Source of the DNA: Dyadobacter sp. 3J3
Lineage (GTDB): Bacteria > Bacteroidota > Bacteroidia > Cytophagales > Spirosomataceae
NCBI RefSeq assembly: GCF_009801115.1
Contig: NZ_VTOL01000005.1
Span: forward strand, 439,173 to 503,172
Length of the DNA stretch: 64,000 nt
Direction: 5' to 3'
Every line of letters begins with the position of its first letter. The first letter of the stretch is position 1. The position numbers and the translations under genes were made by a program. Shown piece after piece: positions 26,272 through 33,319 of the stretch. The notes below the pieces were generated by a model. That model did not search any database. It worked only from the letters and a program-made list of their open reading frames with translations, and was not told where the DNA came from.

Positions 26272-27273
26272 TTATTTCGAGCAGCCTTCGCCACGAACGA
26301 AAATTGTTGTTCCTCTTCTTTCATACGTCGCGTTCAATGCTTTACAGATCAGATCAAGTTGTTCAAACAGGGTAAGATCCGTCAGATCGCCGGTAAATTT
26401 GCAGGCTTCCACCGCATCGTTTTCAATCACAATATCGATTCCATATGCTTTTTCAAGTAATGAGAAGGCTTCTTTTACAGGAGTTTCCAAAAATGTAAAA
26501 CCATAAGCAACCCGTATTTCGGTGCGGTTGATCACCGGATTTTCTACGATGGCTAGTTCCATTTTTCTGGATTTTTTGTCAAAGGTAATTTTTTGGTTTC
26601 TGGTCAGAATAACTCCGTTGCTACTGGAAGATGACTTTTCAGCCACTTCATAAACCGAAACACGGCCGGTTGCTACCAAAACTTCAATAGAACGTGCATC
26701 GTCATAAGATTTTACAGTAAAACTGGTTCCCAAGACCTGTGTCACCAGGTTTTCAGTTGAGACTACAAAGGGTTTGGCAGGGTTTCTTTTTACCTTGAAA
26801 AATGCTTCTCCATGCAGATAAACCAATCTGCGTTCGGCACCGAAATGTTCGGGGAAACTGATGCTGCTATGCTCTTTTAAAATCACAACACTGCCGTCTT
26901 CCAGAGCAACTCTTTGTGGTTTTGATGATGTATTTTTTATTTCTACAACACCCTGGTTTCCCAATGTTTCAAGTTTTAGCACTTCTGCATAATCCGATTT
27001 TTTTAGAAATCCCCAGCTTCCCAGGAGAATCAGAACTGAGGCAGCAAATCCTTTTAGCCAAGGTAAAAAACGAATATAAACTGGTTCTTTAATCGTATCG
27101 GTATACAGTTTTTGCTTAATCCTTTTTCCAATTTTTTCTTTTTCAGCTTCAAAAACAGGAGTCTCGTCAAAGGGATTATTTTCCAGGTATTGGTTTATAA
27201 ACTTTTCTTCATCCGGCGATTGTTCACCGGAGAGGTACTTGTGCATTATTATATCAAAATCGTATTGATTCAT
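26272..27273 (-). CDS. FecR-type anti-sigma factor
   Basis: A 333-residue inner-membrane protein. The cytoplasmic N-terminus (residues 1-80, with the FINQYLENNP anti-sigma segment) would hold the sigma factor; a single membrane helix follows (about 88-105, GFAASVLILLGSWGF); then the periplasmic FecR domain (about 125-225, with FPEHFGAERRLVYLHGEAFF-type anchor residues) and a DUF4974-like STN-related C-terminal domain (about 255-330). It would receive the signal from the STN domain of SusC. It follows the sigma gene by 22 bp and precedes susC by 122 bp. Confidence 0.93.
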   Translation of the reverse strand: MNQYDFDIIMHKYLSGEQSPDEEKFINQYLENNPFDETPVFEAEKEKIGKRIKQKLYTDTIKEPVYIRFLPWLKGFAASVLILLGSWGFLKKSDYAEVLKLETLGNQGVVEIKNTSSKPQRVALEDGSVVILKEHSSISFPEHFGAERRLVYLHGEAFFKVKRNPAKPFVVSTENLVTQVLGTSFTVKSYDDARSIEVLVATGRVSVYEVAEKSSSSSNGVILTRNQKITFDKKSRKMELAIVENPVINRTEIRVAYGFTFLETPVKEAFSLLEKAYGIDIVIENDAVEACKFTGDLTDLTLFEQLDLICKALNATYERRGTTIFVRGEGCSK

Positions 27274-27295
27274 TTCTCTTTTAGTTGTCTTCGTT

Positions 27296-27850
27296 TCAAT
27301 TTTGCGTGTGATAGATCCAGAGTTGATCTTTTAAAACTTTGAGGGATTTGGTAATATGATACTCAACCGCTTTTTCCGACAAATTCATCTCTTTCGCAAT
27401 TTCCTTTACAGATTGATTTTCAAATCGGCTTAGTTGAAATATTTTGCTAGTCTTTTCAGGAAGTTTTTTTAAAGCATTATCAAGCGCCTGTGAAAGGTCT
27501 GTAAATTCGGCTGTATCCTGAGTTAAAGCATTCTCCTGCATTTTTTGCAGAATGATGTATTCCTTGTATTTACGCCAGGTGATTTTTGATTTAATAAAAT
27601 TGGTTATCAAATTCTTCATGGAAATGACAAGATAGGAACTCAGATGCCTGATATTACTTTCCTCACGGCGGTTCCACAGACTTTCAAACAAATCATGAAC
27701 CAGTTCTTCGGCTTCTTCTTTTGTGCCGATCTGGTGAAAGGCAATACAAAATAACTTGTACCAATACCGGTCATAAATCTCCCCAAAGGCAATTTTATTG
27801 CCTTCACTTAGTCTCATAACCAGCTGTTCATCAGTTAAAATTGTGTCCAT
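27296..27850 (-). CDS. ECF RNA polymerase sigma factor, FecI-like
   Basis: A 184-residue sigma-70 family factor. Region 2 is at about residues 22-92 (FGEIYDRYWYKLFCIAFH onward) and region 4 at about 120-175 (LPEKTSKIFQLSRFENQSVKEIAKEMNLS), which would read the -35 element. The product starts MDTILTDEQL from the ATG at 27848-27850; a TTG one codon earlier is possible. It heads a minus-strand locus with fecR, STN-susC, susD and two lipoproteins, and probably drives susC. Its own -7 element TACCTTTG is at 27873-27880, so the factor itself appears to be read by the housekeeping sigma. Confidence 0.94.
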   Translation of the reverse strand: MDTILTDEQLVMRLSEGNKIAFGEIYDRYWYKLFCIAFHQIGTKEEAEELVHDLFESLWNRREESNIRHLSSYLVISMKNLITNFIKSKITWRKYKEYIILQKMQENALTQDTAEFTDLSQALDNALKKLPEKTSKIFQLSRFENQSVKEIAKEMNLSEKAVEYHITKSLKVLKDQLWIYHTQN

Positions 27851-27872
27851 CAAGTTTCCGTTTACGGGAATA

Positions 27873-27880
27873 CAAAGGTA
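27873..27880 (-). promoter_or_regulatory. -7 promoter element TACCTTTG for the ECF sigma gene
   Basis: Exact TAnnTTTG match on the minus strand, 22 bp before the ATG. A TTTTTGACC segment lies upstream, but the spacer to the nearest TTG is only 15 bp, shorter than usual. Confidence 0.6.
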
Positions 27881-27991
27881 AGGTCAAACAAAGGTCAAAA
27901 ACCCCTAATGCGTTTTACCATTTTTTTAATTATTTTTTGAAGTGGATGTAAGTTTGTGAGTTTATTAATAGAAGTCTCAGCATGTTATAAC

Positions 27992-28027
27992 ACAAAAGAC
28001 CTTCCAAATCATTGGAAGGTCTTTTGT
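27992..28027 (-). terminator. Intrinsic terminator after dedA
   Basis: A perfect 16-bp inverted repeat (ACAAAAGACCTTCCAA at 27992-28007 and its complement at 28012-28027) with a 4-nt loop. The arms give T-rich 3' ends on both strands. It lies 44 bp past the dedA stop. Confidence 0.85.
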
Positions 28028-28036
28028 ATTTAACTT

Positions 28037-28064
28037 GCTGACAGCCGATTGCCGAAAGCCGAAG
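28037..28064. repeat. Degenerate ~7-bp array after dedA
   Basis: GCTGACA, GCCGATT, GCCGAAA and GCCGAAG start at 28037, 28044, 28051 and 28058, period 7, between the dedA stop (28071-28073) and its terminator. Confidence 0.7.
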
Positions 28065-28070
28065 TAATTT

Positions 28071-28727
28071 TTATGCTGTTTTCGGTTTTGCCATTTTACT
28101 TTTGAAAAACTGATATATCATTGGCAATACTGAGAATCCGATAATTCCGAAAATAACAAGTTCGAAATTCTTTTTAACGATCTCCATGTTTCCAAAGAAG
28201 TAGCCAAGAAGTGTAAGCGAAGGAACCCAAAGAACAGCTCCCAAAACGCAGTAACCAATATATTTTGAATAATTCATACTTCCCGCACCGGCAACAAAAG
28301 GAGCGACCGTACGAACGATAGGAATAAAACGAGCCATAATTACTGTGCTTCCGCCATGTTTTTCATAGAAAGCTTCTGTTTTTTCAAGATATTCTCTTTT
28401 CAGGAATAAGATCCGTTCTCGTTTTTTTATTTCACCGCCAAACTTTTTACCCATGAAATAATTGACATTATCACCTAAAAGTGCAGCGACTATTAATACC
28501 AAAATAATTATCCAAACATTAAGTCCTGTTCCTTCATTTGCCGCAATAGCACCTGCTGCAAAAAGAAGTGAATCACCAGGAAGCAGTGGCATAATAACCA
28601 AACCGGTTTCTGTAAAGACAATCAGGAAAAGAATAACATAAGTCAACGTTCCGTACTGTTGTACGATATCAAACAAATGTTTATCAAGGTGAAGGAAGAT
28701 GTCAATAAACTGCTTTAATAATTCCAT
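28071..28727 (-). CDS. DedA family membrane protein
   Basis: A 218-residue polytopic inner-membrane protein. It carries the DedA/VTT (SNARE-associated) core, with the FTETGLVIMPLLPGDSLLFAAG anchor residues near positions 40-60, the re-entrant GDNVNYFMGKKFG (about 85-97) and RFIPIVRTVAPFVAGAG (about 130-146). Members flip polyprenyl phosphates or phospholipids. The ATG at 28725-28727 gives MELLKQFIDI; a longer frame reaching 28820 would overlap the upstream gene and adds a hydrophilic stretch unlike the family. It follows comA by 52 bp on the same strand, so the two form an operon. Confidence 0.9.
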   Translation of the reverse strand: MELLKQFIDIFLHLDKHLFDIVQQYGTLTYVILFLIVFTETGLVIMPLLPGDSLLFAAGAIAANEGTGLNVWIIILVLIVAALLGDNVNYFMGKKFGGEIKKRERILFLKREYLEKTEAFYEKHGGSTVIMARFIPIVRTVAPFVAGAGSMNYSKYIGYCVLGAVLWVPSLTLLGYFFGNMEIVKKNFELVIFGIIGFSVLPMIYQFFKSKMAKPKTA

Positions 28728-28779
28728 GGTTTTAAAATTTGGCCAATTATGGTATGAGATGAAAGGTGAGTTGAAACAG

Positions 28780-29574
28780 TTATTTTGAATCAATTTTCCA
28801 TTCTTTTTTTGTTTTTGCATTCAAAAAATGATTGAAAGTATCCCCGCGAAGTCCCAAACGGATTGTTTCTAACGGGATAAGTTCGCTTGGAGCAATGTTT
28901 CCAAGATTTACATTAGAACCCAACAGCTTAACAAACCAAACTTGCTGAGATTTTTGCGGTGCTTCCCAAAGCATTTTTTCAAAAGGAATTTGTGTAAGAA
29001 TTTCTTCAACCAAACCCTGGCGAACTTCTCCGCTCGCTCTGAAAAGTCCTACATTTCCGGATTCTCTCGCTTCTCCGATAACCTTCCACGCACCAGCTTC
29101 CAGTTCAGACTGGATAAGCTGTATCCATTTATAAGGAGGAATTATTTTGTTTTCATCTTTTGATCCCACTTCCGACAACACGGTAACCTGCGTAGCCAGT
29201 TTGCGGATATATTCACATTTTACATCCTGAGCCATTTCAAGAGATCCATCAGATACTTCGGCATATTTAAGATCATATTTATCCAAAAGTTTGCGGAAGT
29301 CATCAAACTGATTTCTTACTACAAAAGCTTCAAACAAGGTTCCGCCGAAATAAACAGGAATACCGGCGTTTTTATAAACGGCCAGTTTTTCATTCAGATT
29401 TGACGTAACATAGGAAGTGGCCCATCCCAGCTTAACGATATCTATAAATCCGGAGGCACTGGAAATCATATCTTCGGTTTCCCTGATACTAAGCCCTTTA
29501 TCCATAACCATCGTAATTCCCTTTTCACGAGGCTTTTCAGAACGGGAAGGAATCTGTGATAACGTAAAATTCAT
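28780..29574 (-). CDS. comA: Phosphosulfolactate synthase (ComA) family protein
   Basis: A 264-residue TIM-barrel protein of the ComA family, whose archaeal members add sulfite to phosphoenolpyruvate to make phosphosulfolactate. Segments seen: GITMVMDKGLSIRETED near the N-terminus, VKLGWATSYV, VYFGGTLFEAFVVRNQ, AEVSDGS, and VIGEARESGNVGLF near residue 185. The organism type does not make coenzyme M, so the product may serve another sulfonate such as sulfolactate or sulfonolipid precursors (inference). The ATG at 29574 is chosen because a -7 promoter element falls inside the longer TTG-initiated frame. dedA follows. Confidence 0.82.
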   Translation of the reverse strand: MNFTLSQIPSRSEKPREKGITMVMDKGLSIRETEDMISSASGFIDIVKLGWATSYVTSNLNEKLAVYKNAGIPVYFGGTLFEAFVVRNQFDDFRKLLDKYDLKYAEVSDGSLEMAQDVKCEYIRKLATQVTVLSEVGSKDENKIIPPYKWIQLIQSELEAGAWKVIGEARESGNVGLFRASGEVRQGLVEEILTQIPFEKMLWEAPQKSQQVWFVKLLGSNVNLGNIAPSELIPLETIRLGLRGDTFNHFLNAKTKKEWKIDSK

Positions 29575-29610
29575 ATTTGGATACTCTTTTAAGTCTTCGA
29601 AAAACTCGGG

Positions 29611-29643
29611 CAAAGGTAGCAATTACCTTTGATACGTAGCAAT
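29611..29643 (-). promoter_or_regulatory. Promoter of comA-dedA
   Basis: On the minus strand TTG lies 21 bp before TACCTTTG (29611-29618). The expected transcription start is near 29605, about 30 nt before the ATG at 29574. This excludes the TTG start at 29620-29622. Confidence 0.65.
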
Positions 29644-29745
29644 AAAATCCATAGTATTGATATGTATCTTGACGTAAATCTGTGTTAATTACTATTTTCC
29701 AATAATATACCGCTGTATATTTACCTTTCTTAATGATTAATTAAA

Positions 29746-30222
29746 ATGAACGAATCTTTGAAGCCTGATCGGGTAAGCGACAAAACACGTCTGGAATATA
29801 TGCAGACTTTTATTGGTAAACCGATGGAGGAAAGTCATTCGCCGGTTGGCAGGTGGTTAAACGGAATGTTGCTTGATATTCAGGAAGGAAGTATGAAGGT
29901 TGAATTTGTCGTAAGAAAGGATATGTCAAATCCGATGGGAATCTTACACGGAGGAATTGCAGCAACGATTCTGGACGAGGTTGTTGGGACAATGGTGTAT
30001 GCTTTGGGAAGGGAATTTGCCTTTGTTTCTGTTAATCTGAATTGCGACTTTTTGAACGCTGCAAAAGTTGGGGAAACCATTTTTGCCAGCGGAAATGTCA
30101 TTCGCGCCGGCAAAAATATTATTCATGTGGAAGGAAGTATTGTGAGTGCCGAAGGTGTGATTATTGCTAAATGCACAAGCAATCTGCTCCAAACCGGACT
30201 GAGAATCCCATCGTTATCATAA
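29746..30222 (+). CDS. PaaI-type hotdog thioesterase
   Basis: A 158-residue hotdog-fold protein that would hydrolyse acyl- or aryl-CoA thioesters in the cytosol. The family core MGILHGGIAATILDEVVGT (about residues 65-83) holds the HGG turn and the catalytic acidic residue; the central beta strands and NIIHVEGSIV follow. The substrate is not predictable. A near-consensus -7 element (TACCTTTC) lies at 29722-29729. Its stop codon lies against the stop codon of the convergent ABC gene: the coding regions overlap by six bases (30217-30222). Confidence 0.88.
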   Translation: MNESLKPDRVSDKTRLEYMQTFIGKPMEESHSPVGRWLNGMLLDIQEGSMKVEFVVRKDMSNPMGILHGGIAATILDEVVGTMVYALGREFAFVSVNLNCDFLNAAKVGETIFASGNVIRAGKNIIHVEGSIVSAEGVIIAKCTSNLLQTGLRIPSLS

Positions 30223-32064
30223 GTATCCCTGAGCCTGTAACTGAAATAATTCGGCGTATTTTCCGTTGATATTCAGTAACTCGTCATGTGATCCGAATTC
30301 AATCAGTTTTCCTTTTTCCAGGAATAAAATCCGGTCGGCCATACGGACGGTTGAAAATCGATGGGAAATTAAAACGGCCATTTTTCCATGAATAAGTTCA
30401 CTGAAACGTTGAAAAACCTGATGTTCTGCACGGGCGTCGAGCGCGGAAGTTGGTTCATCCAAAACGATGAGTTGAGCATTTCTCATGTAGGCACGCGCCA
30501 AAGCAATTTTTTGCCATTGACCACCTGAAAGTTCGGTTCCTTCTTTAAAACGTTTTCCTAAAACCTGTTCAAAACCGTTCGGTAGTTGCGTAATCAATTC
30601 ATTGGCCATACTCATTTCAGATGCGATTTGAATGGCTTCTTTGTCATCGATATTTTCAATGTCGCCAACGGCAATATTGTCGGAAACGGTCATTTCATAG
30701 CGGATATAGTCCTGGAAAATAATCCCGATATTAGCCCGAAGATCAGCCAGCTGATAATCCAGAATATCAATTCCGTCAATCAATATTCGTCCTTCGGTGG
30801 GTTTGTACAAACAGGCGAGAAGTTTTACCAACGTCGTTTTTCCTGCACCATTTTCGCCAACGAGCGCAAGTTTTTCTCCCGGATTCAAGGTAAAAGAAAG
30901 ATTTCTGATTGCCCAGAAATCATTATCAGGATATTTAAAACTGACGTTCTCAAAGGTTATACCTTTTTGAATTGGACGAGGAATTAATTTTCCATTTTCA
31001 TTCGCCAGAATTGTCGGTTCAATTTCAAAAAACTCGAAAAGATCTTTCAGATAAAGTGCGTTTTCTGCAATTCCTGAAAAGCGGCTCATGATACTTTGCA
31101 GCATTCCATGCATTCTTTGGAAAGAGCCGGAAAGGAATGTCATGGTTCCAATGGTGATAAGTCCGCTCAATGTTTGCATCAATACAAAAAAGTAAGCGGC
31201 GTAATAAGCCACCGTCCCAATAGCTGATAAAAAATATCCCCAGCTGGCGCGGCTGATCGAAATTTTACGATTTGCCAGATAATATTCTTCTGAAAGTTCT
31301 TTAAAACGTTTTGCCAGATAATTTTCAAGACCGAAAACCTTGACTTCTTTCGCTGTTTCTGCACTGGATCCGAGGTAGCGCAAATAATCAAGTTCTCGTC
31401 TTTCGGGCGTCCAGCTGCGGGTTAGCGAATATGTTTTTTCATTAAAATGTGTTTCTCCTAAAAAAGATGGAATAACGGCGATAATCAGAATAAGTATCAG
31501 CCAGGGATTGAAAACGATCAAACCTGCTCCTAGGGAAAGTAAGGTTAATATATCCTGAATTTGTGCCAGTGTTTGAGAAAGCAATACTGTTCTACCGGCA
31601 GTTTGCCGGCGTGCCCTTTCCAGTTTGTCATAAAAAACAGGATTTTCAAACTGATACAAATCCAGTTTCGCTGCGTGATGGACAAGATCAACAGAGGTTT
31701 TATTAGCAACCAGATCGCCGAGCAAGCTATCGAATAAATTGATACAGCGGTTCAGAAGATCTGATATGATAGTCAGCCCAAGTTCTGCGCCAACAAGAAG
31801 CCACAAATAGTTATGAGAATCTGCCCGGTTACCGATCAACCTGACTACTTCATCAATGATTTCTTTACCAATGTAAAGCATCAATAATGGAAGTGCGGAT
31901 TTGATAAGCCGGAAAATAATATTTCCGAGCGTCAGTAATTTATTTGTTTCCCAGACAAGCCGGAAAAAACGGGGAAGATTTTGTAAAGCAGAAAATCGCT
32001 TTTTAAAAGATTGTGAAGACGAGGAGGTTGATTTAAAAGATTGACTTGCAGGTATTTTCTTCAA
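30217..32064 (-). CDS. ABC transporter, fused permease and ATPase
   Basis: A 615-residue half-transporter. A type I exporter membrane domain spans about residues 35-350 with some six helices. The nucleotide-binding domain runs from about 370 to the end, with Walker A GENGAGKTTLVK, signature LSGGQWQK, Walker B LIVLDEPTSAL and the switch His in VLISHRFSTV. It would work as a homodimer in the inner membrane exporting a lipid, peptide or drug. The N-terminal 25 residues are Ser/Lys-rich. No partner gene shows the substrate. It is convergent with the thioesterase gene and divergent from mazG. Confidence 0.92.
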   Translation of the reverse strand: MKKIPASQSFKSTSSSSQSFKKRFSALQNLPRFFRLVWETNKLLTLGNIIFRLIKSALPLLMLYIGKEIIDEVVRLIGNRADSHNYLWLLVGAELGLTIISDLLNRCINLFDSLLGDLVANKTSVDLVHHAAKLDLYQFENPVFYDKLERARRQTAGRTVLLSQTLAQIQDILTLLSLGAGLIVFNPWLILILIIAVIPSFLGETHFNEKTYSLTRSWTPERRELDYLRYLGSSAETAKEVKVFGLENYLAKRFKELSEEYYLANRKISISRASWGYFLSAIGTVAYYAAYFFVLMQTLSGLITIGTMTFLSGSFQRMHGMLQSIMSRFSGIAENALYLKDLFEFFEIEPTILANENGKLIPRPIQKGITFENVSFKYPDNDFWAIRNLSFTLNPGEKLALVGENGAGKTTLVKLLACLYKPTEGRILIDGIDILDYQLADLRANIGIIFQDYIRYEMTVSDNIAVGDIENIDDKEAIQIASEMSMANELITQLPNGFEQVLGKRFKEGTELSGGQWQKIALARAYMRNAQLIVLDEPTSALDARAEHQVFQRFSELIHGKMAVLISHRFSTVRMADRILFLEKGKLIEFGSHDELLNINGKYAELFQLQAQGYL

Positions 32065-32197
32065 TATATATTATTAAGTTGGTTATGCTGAAATAATCAT
32101 TTTATGTTGAAAAAAGTTCGCTGCTTTCAAGCGGATTAATTTTAGAAACGCAACAGGAGAGTTTCTCCAATTTTTTAAATTTTAAATGCTGAAACCT

Positions 32198-32205
32198 TAC
32201 CTTTG
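32198..32205 (+). promoter_or_regulatory. -7 promoter element TACCTTTG abutting mazG
   Basis: The exact -7 consensus ends only 4 bp before the ATG at 32210, so transcription would start at or next to the start codon and give a leaderless or nearly leaderless mRNA. No good -33 element was found. Confidence 0.5.
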
Positions 32206-32209
32206 AATT

Positions 32210-33043
32210 ATGGAAAAAAACTTCAGCGATTTGCCGGAAAGCCGTCAGCAGCAACTTATGGCATTTGACCGTTTGCTTACGATCATGGATGAATTACGGG
32301 AACAGTGCCCTTGGGACCGTAAACAAACTTTGGAAAGTTTGAGGCATCTGACAATAGAAGAAACCTATGAATTGTCAGATGCAATTCTGGAAAATGATTT
32401 GCCGGAAATAAAAAAGGAGCTTGGAGATGTTCTTTTACATATTGTTTTTTATGCCAAAATCGCTTCTGAAAATAATCCCGAAACATCGGTAAGCTTTGAT
32501 ATTGCCGATGTATTGGCTGCAATTTGCGATAAGCTGGTTTCCCGCCATCCGCATATTTATGGAGATGCAAAAGCAGATACCGAAGAACAGGTGAAGCAGA
32601 ATTGGGAAAAACTTAAATTAAAAGAAGGAAATAAATCTGTGTTATCAGGCGTTCCGGGATCTTTGCCAGCGTTGGTAAAGGCGATGCGTATTCAGGAAAA
32701 AGCCCGTGGGGCAGGATTTGACTGGGATGAAAAACAACAGGTTTGGGAAAAGGTTGAAGAAGAATTACAGGAATTTAAGGAAAATTTCAACATTGAAACA
32801 GGTGAAGTAATTGATCAGAAAGAGGCGGAAGGGGAATTTGGTGATCTGTTATTTTCACTTGTCAATTATTCAAGATTCGTCGATATCAATCCTGAAACTG
32901 CTTTGGAGCGTACCAATAAAAAATTCATACGCCGTTTTCAATACATGGAAGAGGCGTCAAAAGCGGATGGGAAATCTTTGACAGAAATGACCCTGACTGA
33001 AATGGATGAATATTGGAATCAGGCGAAGGCATTGAAAGTATAG
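32210..33043 (+). CDS. mazG: Nucleoside triphosphate pyrophosphohydrolase
   Basis: The 277-residue enzyme splits NTPs and dNTPs to NMP and pyrophosphate, cleansing damaged nucleotides or lowering (p)ppGpp effects. Two MazG all-alpha domains are present: the first with CPWDRKQTLESLRHLTIEE and the EExxE...ELGD metal motif (about residues 30-75), the second with EEELQEF, and EGEFGDLLFSLVN near residue 215. The length matches E. coli MazG (263). Despite the name it is not near mazEF here. Its probable -7 promoter ends just before the ATG. Confidence 0.95.
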   Translation: MEKNFSDLPESRQQQLMAFDRLLTIMDELREQCPWDRKQTLESLRHLTIEETYELSDAILENDLPEIKKELGDVLLHIVFYAKIASENNPETSVSFDIADVLAAICDKLVSRHPHIYGDAKADTEEQVKQNWEKLKLKEGNKSVLSGVPGSLPALVKAMRIQEKARGAGFDWDEKQQVWEKVEEELQEFKENFNIETGEVIDQKEAEGEFGDLLFSLVNYSRFVDINPETALERTNKKFIRRFQYMEEASKADGKSLTEMTLTEMDEYWNQAKALKV

Positions 33044-33056
33044 AATGAATTTACCT

Positions 33057-33224
33057 TTACATATCGTTTTCTTTCAACATTCTGATGAAATCGTCTTCGT
33101 AGGCTTTGACTGCTTTTAGCAATTCTTCCAGTTCATTTTTCTCGGGTGTTCCCGGTTTTGCTCCGAAAATTTCATCGATTCTTTCGGAAGCTTTTTCGTA
33201 ATCGCTTTCGTTATTCAGTATCAT
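33057..33224 (-). CDS. 55-residue HigA N-terminal-domain-like protein
   Basis: The frame from ATG (33222-33224) to TAA (33057-33059) codes 55 residues: MILNNESDYEKASERIDEIF, then GAKPGTPEKNELEELLKAVKAYEDDF and a short tail. The pattern EYxxAxxRIDEIFxAKPGTPExxELExLxxLVxxYE is that of the toxin-wrapping N-terminus of HigA antitoxins, but no DNA-binding half follows and no toxin gene is adjacent. A good promoter (TTTG, 17 bp, TAAATTTG at 33253-33260) precedes it, so it is probably expressed. It may neutralise a toxin encoded elsewhere (inference). Confidence 0.65.
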   Translation of the reverse strand: MILNNESDYEKASERIDEIFGAKPGTPEKNELEELLKAVKAYEDDFIRMLKENDM

Positions 33225-33252
33225 TTTATAGCTGCTTTTGTTATAACTGGTA

Positions 33253-33281
33253 CAAATTTAACAATAAAAAGCCGACTCAAA
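33253..33281 (-). promoter_or_regulatory. Promoter of the 55-residue gene, inside a terminator
   Basis: On the minus strand TTTG, a 17-bp spacer and TAAATTTG (33253-33260) match the Bacteroidota consensus. The -33 part falls in the loop of the susD terminator hairpin (33262-33300). Confidence 0.6.
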
Positions 33282-33300
33282 TGAATCGGCTCTTTTATTG
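33262..33300 (-). terminator. Terminator of the second SusCD operon
   Basis: CAATAAAAAGCCGA (33262-33275) pairs with TCGGCTCTTTTATTG (33286-33300) apart from one bulged base. On the minus strand a T-rich stretch follows the GC part of the stem. It starts 20 bp past the susD stop. Confidence 0.8.
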
Positions 33301-33319
33301 TTAAATTCAACCTGATGTT

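Noticed and set aside
28728..28820. 31-residue N-terminal extension of DedA
   Set aside because: It overlaps the end of comA and is unlike DedA N-termini; the ATG at 28727 starts directly before the first helix.
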